Source: CAYUCY01 sp964443525 (GTDB lineage Bacteria > Pseudomonadota > Alphaproteobacteria > Caedimonadales > Caedimonadaceae). From it: 6,999 nucleotides of DNA. Location: NCBI GenBank assembly GCA_964443525.1, contig CAYUCY010000073.1:1-6999 (forward strand), given 5' to 3'. Below the pieces are notes generated by a model, which was not told where the DNA came from, did not search any database, and saw only the letters and a list, made by a program, of their open reading frames with translations. A program made the translations under genes and the position numbers. Shown piece after piece: positions 1 to 6,047 of the stretch; position 1 is the first letter of the stretch, and each line of letters opens with the position of its first letter.

Positions 1-1287
1 GTCCAGCACTATAAAGACGAAAAAGTACCTCTCTTTTTAAAATACGGCATCGAACAACAAATTGATGCTATGTATACTCCGGAGGTTCGCCTTCAATCGG
101 GCGGTTCCATTGTTATCCATCCGACCGAAGCCCTTGTTTCTGTTGATATTAACTCGGGCAAATCTACAAGAGAACGTCATATCGAAGAAACGGCCCTTCG
201 AACCAATCTTGAGGCGGCCGAAGAAATTGCCCGTCAGGTACGCTTAAGGGATTTAGCGGGTCTCATTGTGATTGATTTCATCGACATGGATAACCCGAAG
301 CACATTGCGCAAGTGGAAAGAAAGGTCAGGGACTGCTTCCGTAATGATCGCGCACGTGTTCAAATTAGCCGAATCAGTCCTTTCGGCCTCCTGGAACTTT
401 CCCGTCAACGATTACGTCCGAATATTCTCGAGACAACGGCACGCCCTTGCCCTCACTGCCATGCAACAGGATTCATCCGTTCAAAGGAATCCATGGCGCT
501 GATGATTTTACGTCTGATCGAAGAAGAAGGACTCAAAAACCTTTATGAGGAGCTCCTCGTCATTGTTCCTATGGAAGTCGCTTTCTACCTCTTGAATGCT
601 AAAAGAAATCACCTTCGACTCATCGAAGAACGCCACCGTTTTCGGGTTCAAATAACGGGGAACAATGATATGTTTACTCCTCATTACGCAATCGAGGGGC
701 AAAAAGCACGCGGCCAGACTGGAGAGCCAGCTGTTATCATTCCCATCGAACCCTCCGAAAAAGTGGAAACGTCCGAGTCGAGACAAAATCAAGGACGTTC
801 GGAGGATGGAAGAAAAGCCAGCGGACGTCGGGACCGCAGACGCGGACGCCACCAACGACAAAAACGTGAGGGAACTGCTCAAACCGAAGGACAGGTCAAA
901 CCGGCTTCTCCTGGAGGAGCAGAGATCAAAAAACCTGATACGTTGAAATCCTCTCAAAATGAAGAAAAAAAGCAGGTGGTTGCTCAAAGGCCATCTGTTG
1001 ACGACGTTCAGCCGGCCCAAGATAAAAGGAAGATGAAACGACAGGGACGTCGTACGCAAAAGAAACGCCCAGGAAGCGAGAAGGATTCGGATAAATCGGA
1101 AGCTGCCGCGGTCGCCTCGGCCTCAGCTCTGATCGTTAAGCCCGAGCTTCTCCCGGAAAAAAATAAGGCCGCAAATGCGCTCGTTTCTCTTGAAACGCCT
1201 CCTCAAAAAAATGAAGCGTCGAAGGACGCTTCAGAGCCGAGAAAAAGAAAAGGCAAAAAGTCTTGGTGGAAAAAAATTCTGGAATAA
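1..1287 (+). CDS. rne: Ribonuclease E, C-terminal part (5' end outside window)
   Basis: Endoribonuclease that cuts AU-rich single-stranded RNA and scaffolds the RNA degradosome. The frame is open from base 1, so the start lies upstream; 428 residues are visible. By residue spacing, the first one matches about residue 255 of E. coli RNase E. The DNase I-like subdomain shows both Mg-binding aspartates, Asp49 in VSVDINSGKST and Asp92 in GLIVIDFIDM, 43 residues apart as in E. coli (D303/D346). Asn51 matches N305. The zinc-link CPHC follows at Cys150/Cys153, at the same offset as E. coli C404/C407. After about residue 240 the protein becomes a low-complexity Lys/Arg/Glu/Gln tail with an Arg-rich patch (nt 811-870), a likely RNA-binding segment. 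It ends in KSWWKKILE, resembling the alphaproteobacterial Trp-Trp tip that binds PNPase. The catalytic residues favour RNase E/G; the long basic tail favours E over G. The next gene follows after 30 bases. Confidence 0.97.
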   Translation, partial: VQHYKDEKVPLFLKYGIEQQIDAMYTPEVRLQSGGSIVIHPTEALVSVDINSGKSTRERHIEETALRTNLEAAEEIARQVRLRDLAGLIVIDFIDMDNPKHIAQVERKVRDCFRNDRARVQISRISPFGLLELSRQRLRPNILETTARPCPHCHATGFIRSKESMALMILRLIEEEGLKNLYEELLVIVPMEVAFYLLNAKRNHLRLIEERHRFRVQITGNNDMFTPHYAIEGQKARGQTGEPAVIIPIEPSEKVETSESRQNQGRSEDGRKASGRRDRRRGRHQRQKREGTAQTEGQVKPASPGGAEIKKPDTLKSSQNEEKKQVVAQRPSVDDVQPAQDKRKMKRQGRRTQKKRPGSEKDSDKSEAAAVASASALIVKPELLPEKNKAANALVSLETPPQKNEASKDASEPRKRKGKKSWWKKILE

Positions 1288-1317
1288 TAAGCCTTCAAAA
1301 GGGAGGCCTGCTTTAGG

Positions 1318-2607
1318 ATGAAACGGTTCATTAAGGCTCTTTTGATAACAGCATTCCTCGTGCCCTCTCAGGGGAGGGCAGCGCCTTCTCTGCAAGAAGG
1401 AGCTTTTATTCGAGATGCCGAGTGTGAGCATATCCTCAAGGAAATGACGTCTCCTCTTTTCAAGGCCGCGGGACTCAACCCGAAGGATCTCCAGCTCCAT
1501 CTTTTGATGAGCCGCGACATTAATGCCTCTGCTACCGTCGGATCCACGATTATCATTAATACGGGACTTCTTTTAAAAAGTAAAAGTCCCGAGCAGGTGA
1601 TCGGCGTTCTTGCTCATGAGACGGGGCACATCGCAGGCGGCCATCTTGCAAACCTCCAAGGGGCGCACAAAAAATCGATGATTGCGGCTATCGGTTCGGT
1701 CCTTCTAGGAGCGGCAGTTGCGGCAGCAGGATCCCCCGATGCGGCAGCAGGCATTATGCAGGGCGGCATGATCACGGCGACAAAACTTTTTTATCACTTT
1801 ACTCGAGGTCAGGAAGGGAGCGCAGACCAGGCGGCTCTCAAACTTCTCGATCGGCTCAAATGGCCCGCTCGGGGACTCTATGAATTCATGAAGGTCCTGC
1901 AACAGCAGGAATTTCGGGCAATCGAACAGCAAGACCCCTATCTATTGTCCCACCCATTGAGTGAAGAACGCGTTCGAGCCATTGAAGCACATCTGCAAAA
2001 ATCAAAGGATGATGAACGAGAAATTCCTCAGGCTCTCAAAATCTCTTATGAACGCCTCATTGCAAAACTCGAGGCTTTTATCGAAACACCTGGGCAAATC
2101 TTTTTAAAGTATTCAAAAAATGACACCTCCTTTAAGGCACGGTATGCCCGAGTCATTGCCCACTACAGAAAAACCGAAATTGAAAAAGCTCTTGATCTCC
2201 TTTCCGATCTTCTAAATGAGCATCCGAAAGATCCCTACATCTGGGAGCTCAAGGGACAAATCGAGTTTGAAACAGGTCAGGTTGATGATGCCTCTCGTTC
2301 CTATAAAAAAGCCCTCGATCTTGCTCCCCATGAGCCTCTGATTCGCCTCTCTTACGTCCAAACAATCCTCGAGACGAAAGATCCGAAGGCACCTTTGATT
2401 GCCGAGACTGAAATCGAGAAGNNNNNNNNNNAATCCGCCCTGGCTCTAGCGGAGGAAGCCATGGTTCTCGGAAAGTTCAAGCGCGCTTCCGAGCAAGCCA
2501 AAAGAGCGCTCCACTTCTTAACTTCGAAAACCCACCGCCTGCGCGCAAAAGACCTTAAGGAAGAAGCGGAAAGAGAAGAACGCAAGGAAGATTTCTGGCG
2601 CTCTTAA
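1318..2607 (+). CDS. Exported M48-family zinc metalloprotease with TPRs (BepA/YfgC-like), interrupted by an assembly gap
   Basis: Periplasmic metalloprotease of the BepA/YfgC type, a family that works in outer-membrane protein assembly and quality control. Residues 1-21 are a Sec signal peptide (KR, hydrophobic core, cleavage near GRA-A). IRDAECE and INTGLLL are typical of the family. The zinc site is HETGH at residues 100-104, with the third ligand Glu166 in the ExxxD motif EGSAD (166-170). An Ala/Gly-rich hydrophobic stretch (about 122-150) lies between them. TPR-like helices start around residue 285 (ALDLLSDLLNEHP; ALDLAPHEP). Ten Ns replace codons 369-371 and the first base of 372. The frame happens to stay open across them, but the true protein may be longer than the nominal 429 residues. 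The start ATG is preceded by GGGAGG at 1301-1306, 11 bases away. It probably shares a transcript with rne. The function in this organism is inferred from the family. Confidence 0.93.
   Translation: MKRFIKALLITAFLVPSQGRAAPSLQEGAFIRDAECEHILKEMTSPLFKAAGLNPKDLQLHLLMSRDINASATVGSTIIINTGLLLKSKSPEQVIGVLAHETGHIAGGHLANLQGAHKKSMIAAIGSVLLGAAVAAAGSPDAAAGIMQGGMITATKLFYHFTRGQEGSADQAALKLLDRLKWPARGLYEFMKVLQQQEFRAIEQQDPYLLSHPLSEERVRAIEAHLQKSKDDEREIPQALKISYERLIAKLEAFIETPGQIFLKYSKNDTSFKARYARVIAHYRKTEIEKALDLLSDLLNEHPKDPYIWELKGQIEFETGQVDDASRSYKKALDLAPHEPLIRLSYVQTILETKDPKAPLIAETEIEKXXXXSALALAEEAMVLGKFKRASEQAKRALHFLTSKTHRLRAKDLKEEAEREERKEDFWRS
2422..2431. other. Assembly gap (run of 10 N) inside the M48 protease gene
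   Basis: Ten consecutive Ns start exactly on a codon boundary of the protease frame. A round 10-N run is commonly a placeholder for a gap of unknown size. The flanking peptides (ETEIEK before, SALALAEEAM after) look like parts of two different TPR helices, so real sequence is probably missing. Confidence 0.97.
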
Positions 2608-2685
2608 GGAAGGATAATCGACGTATTCAAGCTTCCTCTTCTGCTCAATCCGAAGGTGATTCCTCCTTGAGACGCCGCCCTGATT

Positions 2686-2713
2686 TTGAAACGAGATTCC
2701 CTGCTCACATAAA
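2686..2713 (+). promoter_or_regulatory. Possible sigma70-like promoter
   Basis: TTGAAA (five of six consensus bases) and CATAAA (four of six) are separated by 16 bases. A transcript starting near 2720 would run through the hairpins and the small ORF to the terminator at 3042-3069, about 345 nt. The match is modest and could be chance. Confidence 0.25.
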
Positions 2714-2802
2714 GGTTCCTCGGTGCGTTTTTATCTTTTTGTCTCTCGCAGAAATGGAGGCAGAGATAAATTCTTCCCTTAAAATCGCATCGGTATTATT
2801 AC

Positions 2803-2833
2803 GAGGAGAGCGCAATGCCGGCTCTCTCTCCTC
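2803..2833 (+). promoter_or_regulatory. Hairpin that would sequester a Shine-Dalgarno
   Basis: GAGGAGAG (2803-2810) is exactly complementary to CTCTCCTC (2826-2833), giving an 8-bp stem with a 15-base loop that holds an ATG at 2815. The 5' arm contains the AGGAG that would serve that ATG. An alternative inner stem AGAGC/GCTCT (2807-2811/2821-2825) is also possible. Pairing is certain on paper; regulation is inference. Confidence 0.35.
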
Positions 2834-2934
2834 ACCCTCGGAAGATGTCGTACCATAGATCGATGAATCTGCTTTTCCCAAGAATTCTCTTCGGGAATTT
2901 TAAAAAGAGACACCGATCTCCTCCTCTAAGATAG
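2815..2934 (+). CDS. Doubtful 39-residue basic small ORF
   Basis: The ORF reads from ATG at 2815 to TAG at 2932-2934. Its main support is an unusually good ribosome binding site, GAGGAG at 2803-2808, six bases before the start. The predicted peptide begins MPALSPHPRKMSY and is rich in Arg, Lys, Pro and Ser, with a short hydrophobic run (NLLFPRILFG). I recognise no family. It lies in a region with little coding character, and its ribosome site and its own codons form a hairpin. It could be a leader peptide, a small protein or chance. Confidence 0.2.
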   Translation: MPALSPHPRKMSYHRSMNLLFPRILFGNFKKRHRSPPLR

Positions 2935-2948
2935 AATTTGGGAGGAGA
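2917..2948 (+). promoter_or_regulatory. Hairpin with pyrimidine 5' arm and purine 3' arm
   Basis: TCTCCTCC (2917-2924) pairs exactly with GGAGGAGA (2941-2948) around a 16-base loop that contains the stop codon of the small ORF. No T-run follows, so it is not a standard terminator. Its arms can also pair with those of the 2803-2833 hairpin. Confidence 0.35.
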
Positions 2949-3041
2949 CTCAAGCTGTTTTTGATTAGGACTGGCTTCCCTTGATATCTTCCGACTTCGC
3001 ATTTTTGCACTCTTTAGACGCGTATAAAAGTATCTCACAAG

Positions 3042-3069
3042 AAAAGAGCTCTATTCGGGGCTCTTTTTT
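3042..3069. terminator. Bidirectional intrinsic terminator between convergent genes
   Basis: AAAAGAGC (3042-3049) pairs with GCTCTTTT (3060-3067). The stem extends inward by a T-G and a C-G pair, leaving a six-base loop. On the + strand the stem runs into eight bases that are T apart from one C (3062-3069). On the - strand the A-rich 5' flank reads as a T-rich tail (CTTTTCTT). It lies 16 bases beyond the stop of the - strand secretin gene, so it can serve both that gene and the rne/protease strand. Confidence 0.8.
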
Positions 3070-3085
3070 AGAGGAACTCTTATCT

Positions 3086-5071
3086 TTAATAATAAAGGAA
3101 ACTCATGATTTGGATGAGTTGCTCTTCTAACTTTTCTCTCTCATACCACTTCACTTCAGCCACATCTCCCGTCCTGAACTCTCGATAAAGAGGAGCCTGA
3201 TGCTTCAGGATAATGGTTTGATTTGGATAAGCAGCAAACCAATCCTTATTCCGCATCTCAAGTTCGGTCAAGTTAGGATGCTCATAGACCTCATCCTTGA
3301 AAGTCCCCTGAACTTTTTTCTTATTCTCGTTAAAATCACGCGGCGTAATCATAAAAGTCACAGATTTACGATCACTACTCGTTGTCTCATTCGAGAAGAG
3401 ATATTGCACGACGGGAATATCTTGGAGAAGAGGGAAACCGCTCTTAGAATTGTTATCAGTGCGCGTTTGGATTCCCCCCAACATGAGCGTTTCTCCGAGT
3501 TTCATCGTGACGGTTGTCGTCACTGAACTTTCATCAATTCTTAAATAACGGCTCTGAGCTCCTCCCGTTGCTGCTCCGGCATTCTGAATCGCCACTAGGT
3601 CGCTCTCATTAATGAGCGCACCTTTTATGTTAATCTGAAGAGTAACGTCATCCCCGTTTTTCGCAACAGGCGTAACTTCAAGGGTAATACCCGCGGGAGT
3701 TTGAGAAATGTTACCGCCGAATTGACCTGATGTCGCAACGGTAATATTTTGACCCGAGAAGAATTTAGCGGGCTGACCAATGGTTGATGTCACGGATGGA
3801 CGATCTAAAATTTCGATATTCTGACGAACGGCATTGGCAATATTCAAGGAATAATTGATCGTTCCGAAAGAGATACCCTGCGTAAAAAGACGAGATAAAG
3901 AAAGCCCGGTTGTAGGTCTAAAGGTGGGCGCTGCCGATGCTAATCCCGCATTTGCAGCACCTGGAAAAATAGTCGCCCCCCCAAGATCAAGATTTGCTGC
4001 AGGATCCAAACTCCCTCCTCTGGCGCGCCAATGGGTTCCAGGTGCAAGCGTTAAGCTGAAATTTTCTAGAATGTTGCGCCCTTTCGAGGTTGTTCCCACT
4101 TCACTCACTCGCATGATAACGGAGTCAACCACGACCATCTCTTGCGGGTCCCCGGCAGCTGGTGCCGGTGCAGGGGCCGCCTGTTGAGCAGCTGCAGGAT
4201 CAGCGGCCGCTTGCGGTTGTGCACCCCCCTGTTGTTGTGCTGCTGCTTGCTGCTGCTGAGCCGCTGCCTGCTGCTGTGCGGCCGCGGCAGTAGGATCAGC
4301 TTGGGCCAACATGATCATGCCTTGACTGTGAAGTCGCCGAAAGTCCTCAAGGCGACCTTTCACATATCTGGTTTTATGAGCATTTCCTTCAAGCTTTTGA
4401 TAGTGTCCGAAGGCATCTAAAGCTTCTTTTGACTTGCCTGCTGCTGCCAAAATGAGAGCAGCTGCCCTGTGAGCCTCGGCCTTATTGGGATGGGCTTTCG
4501 TATACCGCTCTACAGCCGCACGCGCCATTTTGAGATCCCCTTGAAGGTAGGCGGTTGATGCCAGTTCATACAAAGCGTCACTTGCATCGGGCTTTAGAAG
4601 GAGAGCATTAGCAAACTCTTCCTGAGCTTCCCGATATTTTTTCTTAGCTTTCAACACACGCCCCAAACCGATAGAAGCATGGACATTTGCGGGGTCGAAT
4701 TTCAAAGCTTGATCAAACCCTGCTTGCGCAAGATCCAAGTTCATCATATCGCCGCTTTGAGCCTTAATTTGATACACCATTCCGTTTAAGGTATGAAGCT
4801 GCGAGTTTGTCGGATCTTCCATGAGGGCCGCGTTGAACGCCATATTGGCTTTCTCAAGGTCACCTGCTAACATGGCTTCAAGGCCTTCGGTCAATCTCTC
4901 TTTGCCCTTAACGTTTTTGTTTTCGGCTAACATCTTTTCAATGGTCTTATCCGAAGCACTCGCCATCTTTGTTGAGGACACGGGTCCCTTGTCATGACAT
5001 CCTGCAAGAGTTATAAGGGCGAAAGCCGCAAGTGTCGTTCTTAATGCTGAAGAAGAGGTCCACTGTCTCAT
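3086..5071 (-). CDS. Lipoprotein with TPRs, Gln/Ala linker and C-terminal secretin domain (TPR-liposecretin)
   Basis: Probable outer-membrane channel of a type II/IV-pilus/Tad-like system, 661 residues. Residues 1-25 form a lipoprotein signal with lipobox LAGC (Cys25); His at +2 gives no inner-membrane retention signal. About five TPRs fill residues 55-230 (for example AMLAGDLEKANMAFNAAL and ALLLKPDASDALYELA). A Gln/Ala/Pro linker spans 262-306. The secretin domain follows at about 310-578: VIMRVSEV resembles the first strand of CpaC/RcpA-type secretins, then DRPSVTSTIGQPAKFFSGQ, GITLEVTP and the signature FPLLQDIPVVQYLF (546-559). About 80 residues of unknown role follow. I see no N0/N1/BON-type domains, which secretins usually have before the pore. 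ATG is preceded by AGGGAG, and the start is fixed by the signal peptide. No ATPase, pilin or platform gene is adjacent. Secretin identity is firm; the substrate and system are unknown. Confidence 0.9.
   Translation of the reverse strand: MRQWTSSSALRTTLAAFALITLAGCHDKGPVSSTKMASASDKTIEKMLAENKNVKGKERLTEGLEAMLAGDLEKANMAFNAALMEDPTNSQLHTLNGMVYQIKAQSGDMMNLDLAQAGFDQALKFDPANVHASIGLGRVLKAKKKYREAQEEFANALLLKPDASDALYELASTAYLQGDLKMARAAVERYTKAHPNKAEAHRAAALILAAAGKSKEALDAFGHYQKLEGNAHKTRYVKGRLEDFRRLHSQGMIMLAQADPTAAAAQQQAAAQQQQAAAQQQGGAQPQAAADPAAAQQAAPAPAPAAGDPQEMVVVDSVIMRVSEVGTTSKGRNILENFSLTLAPGTHWRARGGSLDPAANLDLGGATIFPGAANAGLASAAPTFRPTTGLSLSRLFTQGISFGTINYSLNIANAVRQNIEILDRPSVTSTIGQPAKFFSGQNITVATSGQFGGNISQTPAGITLEVTPVAKNGDDVTLQINIKGALINESDLVAIQNAGAATGGAQSRYLRIDESSVTTTVTMKLGETLMLGGIQTRTDNNSKSGFPLLQDIPVVQYLFSNETTSSDRKSVTFMITPRDFNENKKKVQGTFKDEVYEHPNLTELEMRNKDWFAAYPNQTIILKHQAPLYREFRTGDVAEVKWYEREKLEEQLIQIMSFLYY
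4154..4288 (-). repeat. Gln/Ala-rich low-complexity linker-coding segment
   Basis: Residues 262-306 of the secretin protein alternate blocks of three Ala with three or four Gln (AAAQQQAAAQQQQAAAQQQ), then turn Ala/Pro-rich (APAPAPAA). The DNA is GCN/CAR triplet-rich but with mixed codons, so it is an imperfect repeat rather than a pure microsatellite. It most likely codes a flexible tether between the TPR and pore domains. Confidence 0.85.
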
Positions 5072-5108
5072 CTGAATACTCCCTGTATTTTATTAAAGTT
5101 TCATTAAA

Positions 5109-5136
5109 ATTATAACTATAAGTGCCTTTCTGTAAA
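5109..5136 (-). promoter_or_regulatory. Sigma70-like promoter of the TPR-secretin gene
   Basis: Read on the - strand, TTTACA (5131-5136) and a perfect TATAAT (5109-5114) are 16 bases apart. Transcription would start near 5102, giving a leader of about 30 bases that includes the AGGGAG ribosome site. The gene therefore need not depend on read-through from phaB, 131 bases upstream. Confidence 0.65.
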
Positions 5137-5202
5137 GCACAAAACAGATATATTTTTCTTTTCGTGATTTTTTTCACAGGATGAGGGAATAATCGTCTCT
5201 TT

Positions 5203-5925
5203 TTAGGTGAGATAATGACCACCGTTCACCGTAAGGGTTGCGCCTGTGATAAACCCAGCCTTTTCGTCCGCCAAGAAGACGACGCACCGTGCAATTTCCT
5301 CCGGCTTCCCGAGCCTTCCCACGGGAATTTGAGCAATGATTTGGTTAAGCGCCATCTCCGGGACCGCTTTTACCATGTCGGTTGCAATATAACCAGGTGC
5401 GATGGCATTCACCGTAACCCCTTTTTTTGCCGATTCCTGAGCAAGGGCCTTGGTAAAGCCAATGACACCGGCTTTAGCCGCAGAATAATTTACCTGCCCC
5501 ATCTGGCCCTTTTGCCCGTTGATAGAAGAAATATTGATGATTCTGCCGAAGTTTCTCTCGCGCATATCGTTGATAACTGCATAAGACATGGTAAAACAGG
5601 ACATAAGATTGGTCTGGATTACATCTTTCCAATCTTGTTCGGTTGATTTATGAAACATGCCGTCTCTTGTAATGCCAGCATTATTGACGAGAATATCAAC
5701 GGGACCCAATTTTTCCTTGATCTCAGCCACGCCCCTTTGACAAGCCTCGAAATTACCTGCGTCCCATTTAAAAACGTCAATACCATTTCTTTTTCGAAAA
5801 TTTTGAGCGGCCTCGTCATTACCATGATAAACTGCGGCAACGTGGTAACCTGACTCTTTTAAAGCCAAAGAAATTGCTGCTCCAATACCCCTCGTCCCGC
5901 CTGTGACCAATGCGATCTTTTGCAT
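5203..5925 (-). CDS. phaB: Acetoacetyl-CoA reductase, short-chain dehydrogenase (PhaB type)
   Basis: Cytoplasmic SDR enzyme that reduces acetoacetyl-CoA to (R)-3-hydroxybutyryl-CoA with NADPH, the middle step of polyhydroxybutyrate synthesis. It has 240 residues, the usual length. The Rossmann motif TGGTRGIG is at 8-15 and NNAG at 81-84. The catalytic set is Asn106, Ser134, Tyr147 and Lys151 (YSAAK). PhaB is favoured over the close relative FabG by GQMGQVNYSAAKAG, by GFTKALAQE and by the ending TLTVNGGHYLT. FabG proteins usually have a different C-terminus (TLHVNGGMYM). The ATG has a strong Shine-Dalgarno, AAGGGGAGAG on the - strand around 5929-5938. No thiolase (phaA) or synthase (phaC) is in the window. 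A FabG role in fatty-acid synthesis cannot be fully excluded from sequence alone. Confidence 0.88.
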   Translation of the reverse strand: MQKIALVTGGTRGIGAAISLALKESGYHVAAVYHGNDEAAQNFRKRNGIDVFKWDAGNFEACQRGVAEIKEKLGPVDILVNNAGITRDGMFHKSTEQDWKDVIQTNLMSCFTMSYAVINDMRERNFGRIINISSINGQKGQMGQVNYSAAKAGVIGFTKALAQESAKKGVTVNAIAPGYIATDMVKAVPEMALNQIIAQIPVGRLGKPEEIARCVVFLADEKAGFITGATLTVNGGHYLT

Positions 5926-5991
5926 TATCTCTCCCCTTACTTTTTTGCTTCTTTAGCCCGAACCATAGGCAAAGAAAATTAATTAAAGATT

Positions 5992-6019
5992 AATATAAAT
6001 TCATTTAAGGAGAGATCAA
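5992..6019 (-). promoter_or_regulatory. Sigma70-like promoter of phaB
   Basis: On the - strand TTGATC (6014-6019) and TATATT (5992-5997) are separated by 16 bases, in an AT-rich stretch. The start would be near 5985, giving a leader of about 60 bases that ends in the AAGGGGAGAG ribosome site. Confidence 0.5.
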
Positions 6020-6047
6020 GGGTTTTTATTTTCTATAGGATAAATTC

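Larger units (their letters stand above)
2608..3041. other. Non-coding or weakly coding region with complementary purine/pyrimidine arms
   Basis: There is no convincing protein gene in this stretch between the protease stop and the shared terminator. On the + strand I see a possible promoter (TTGAAA 2686-2691, 16 bases, CATAAA 2708-2713), a strong Shine-Dalgarno with a 39-codon ORF (2815-2934), and three hairpins. The hairpins are GAGGAGAG 2803-2810 with CTCTCCTC 2826-2833, AGAATTC 2881-2887 with GGAATTTT up to 2901 (7 pairs, one G-T), and TCTCCTCC 2917-2924 with GGAGGAGA 2941-2948. Just after the protease stop a 6-bp stem (2607-2612/2632-2637) lacks a T-run, so it is not a good terminator. 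The region could be a 3' UTR, a small RNA or decayed sequence. Confidence 0.5.

Noticed and set aside
62..946. Alternative + strand frames inside rne (62-247, 272-502, 665-946)
   Set aside because: The rne frame carries exact catalytic and zinc-link spacing, so these are out-of-frame shadows.
508..1059. 183-codon open frame on the - strand inside rne
   Set aside because: It lies opposite the low-complexity RNase E tail, is Ser/Leu/Phe/Arg-rich as expected for the complement of Lys/Glu-rich codons, and has no family features.
2607..2637. Hairpin right after the protease stop as its terminator
   Set aside because: Six base pairs with a 19-base loop and no T-run; the terminator at 3042-3069 is far better.
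2667..2858. 63-codon + strand ORF starting at TTG
   Set aside because: Rare start and no ribosome site; the ATG at 2815 in another frame has far better translation signals.
2832..3038. 68-codon - strand ORF starting at GTG
   Set aside because: Rare start, no ribosome site, no recognisable motif, and it overlaps the hairpin arms.
3855..4420. Two + strand open frames (110 and 92 codons) across the Gln/Ala linker region of the secretin gene
   Set aside because: They arise from the complement of repetitive GCN/CAR codons, giving Cys/Leu/Ala-rich nonsense, and are opposite a well-supported gene.
5145..5185. Possible terminator for phaB (GTGA/TCAC around a run of A)
   Set aside because: The stem is only four base pairs and no T-run follows on the - strand; too weak to call.
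5215..5646. 143-codon + strand frame opposite phaB
   Set aside because: It lies entirely antisense to a complete SDR gene with all catalytic residues and shows no motif of its own.
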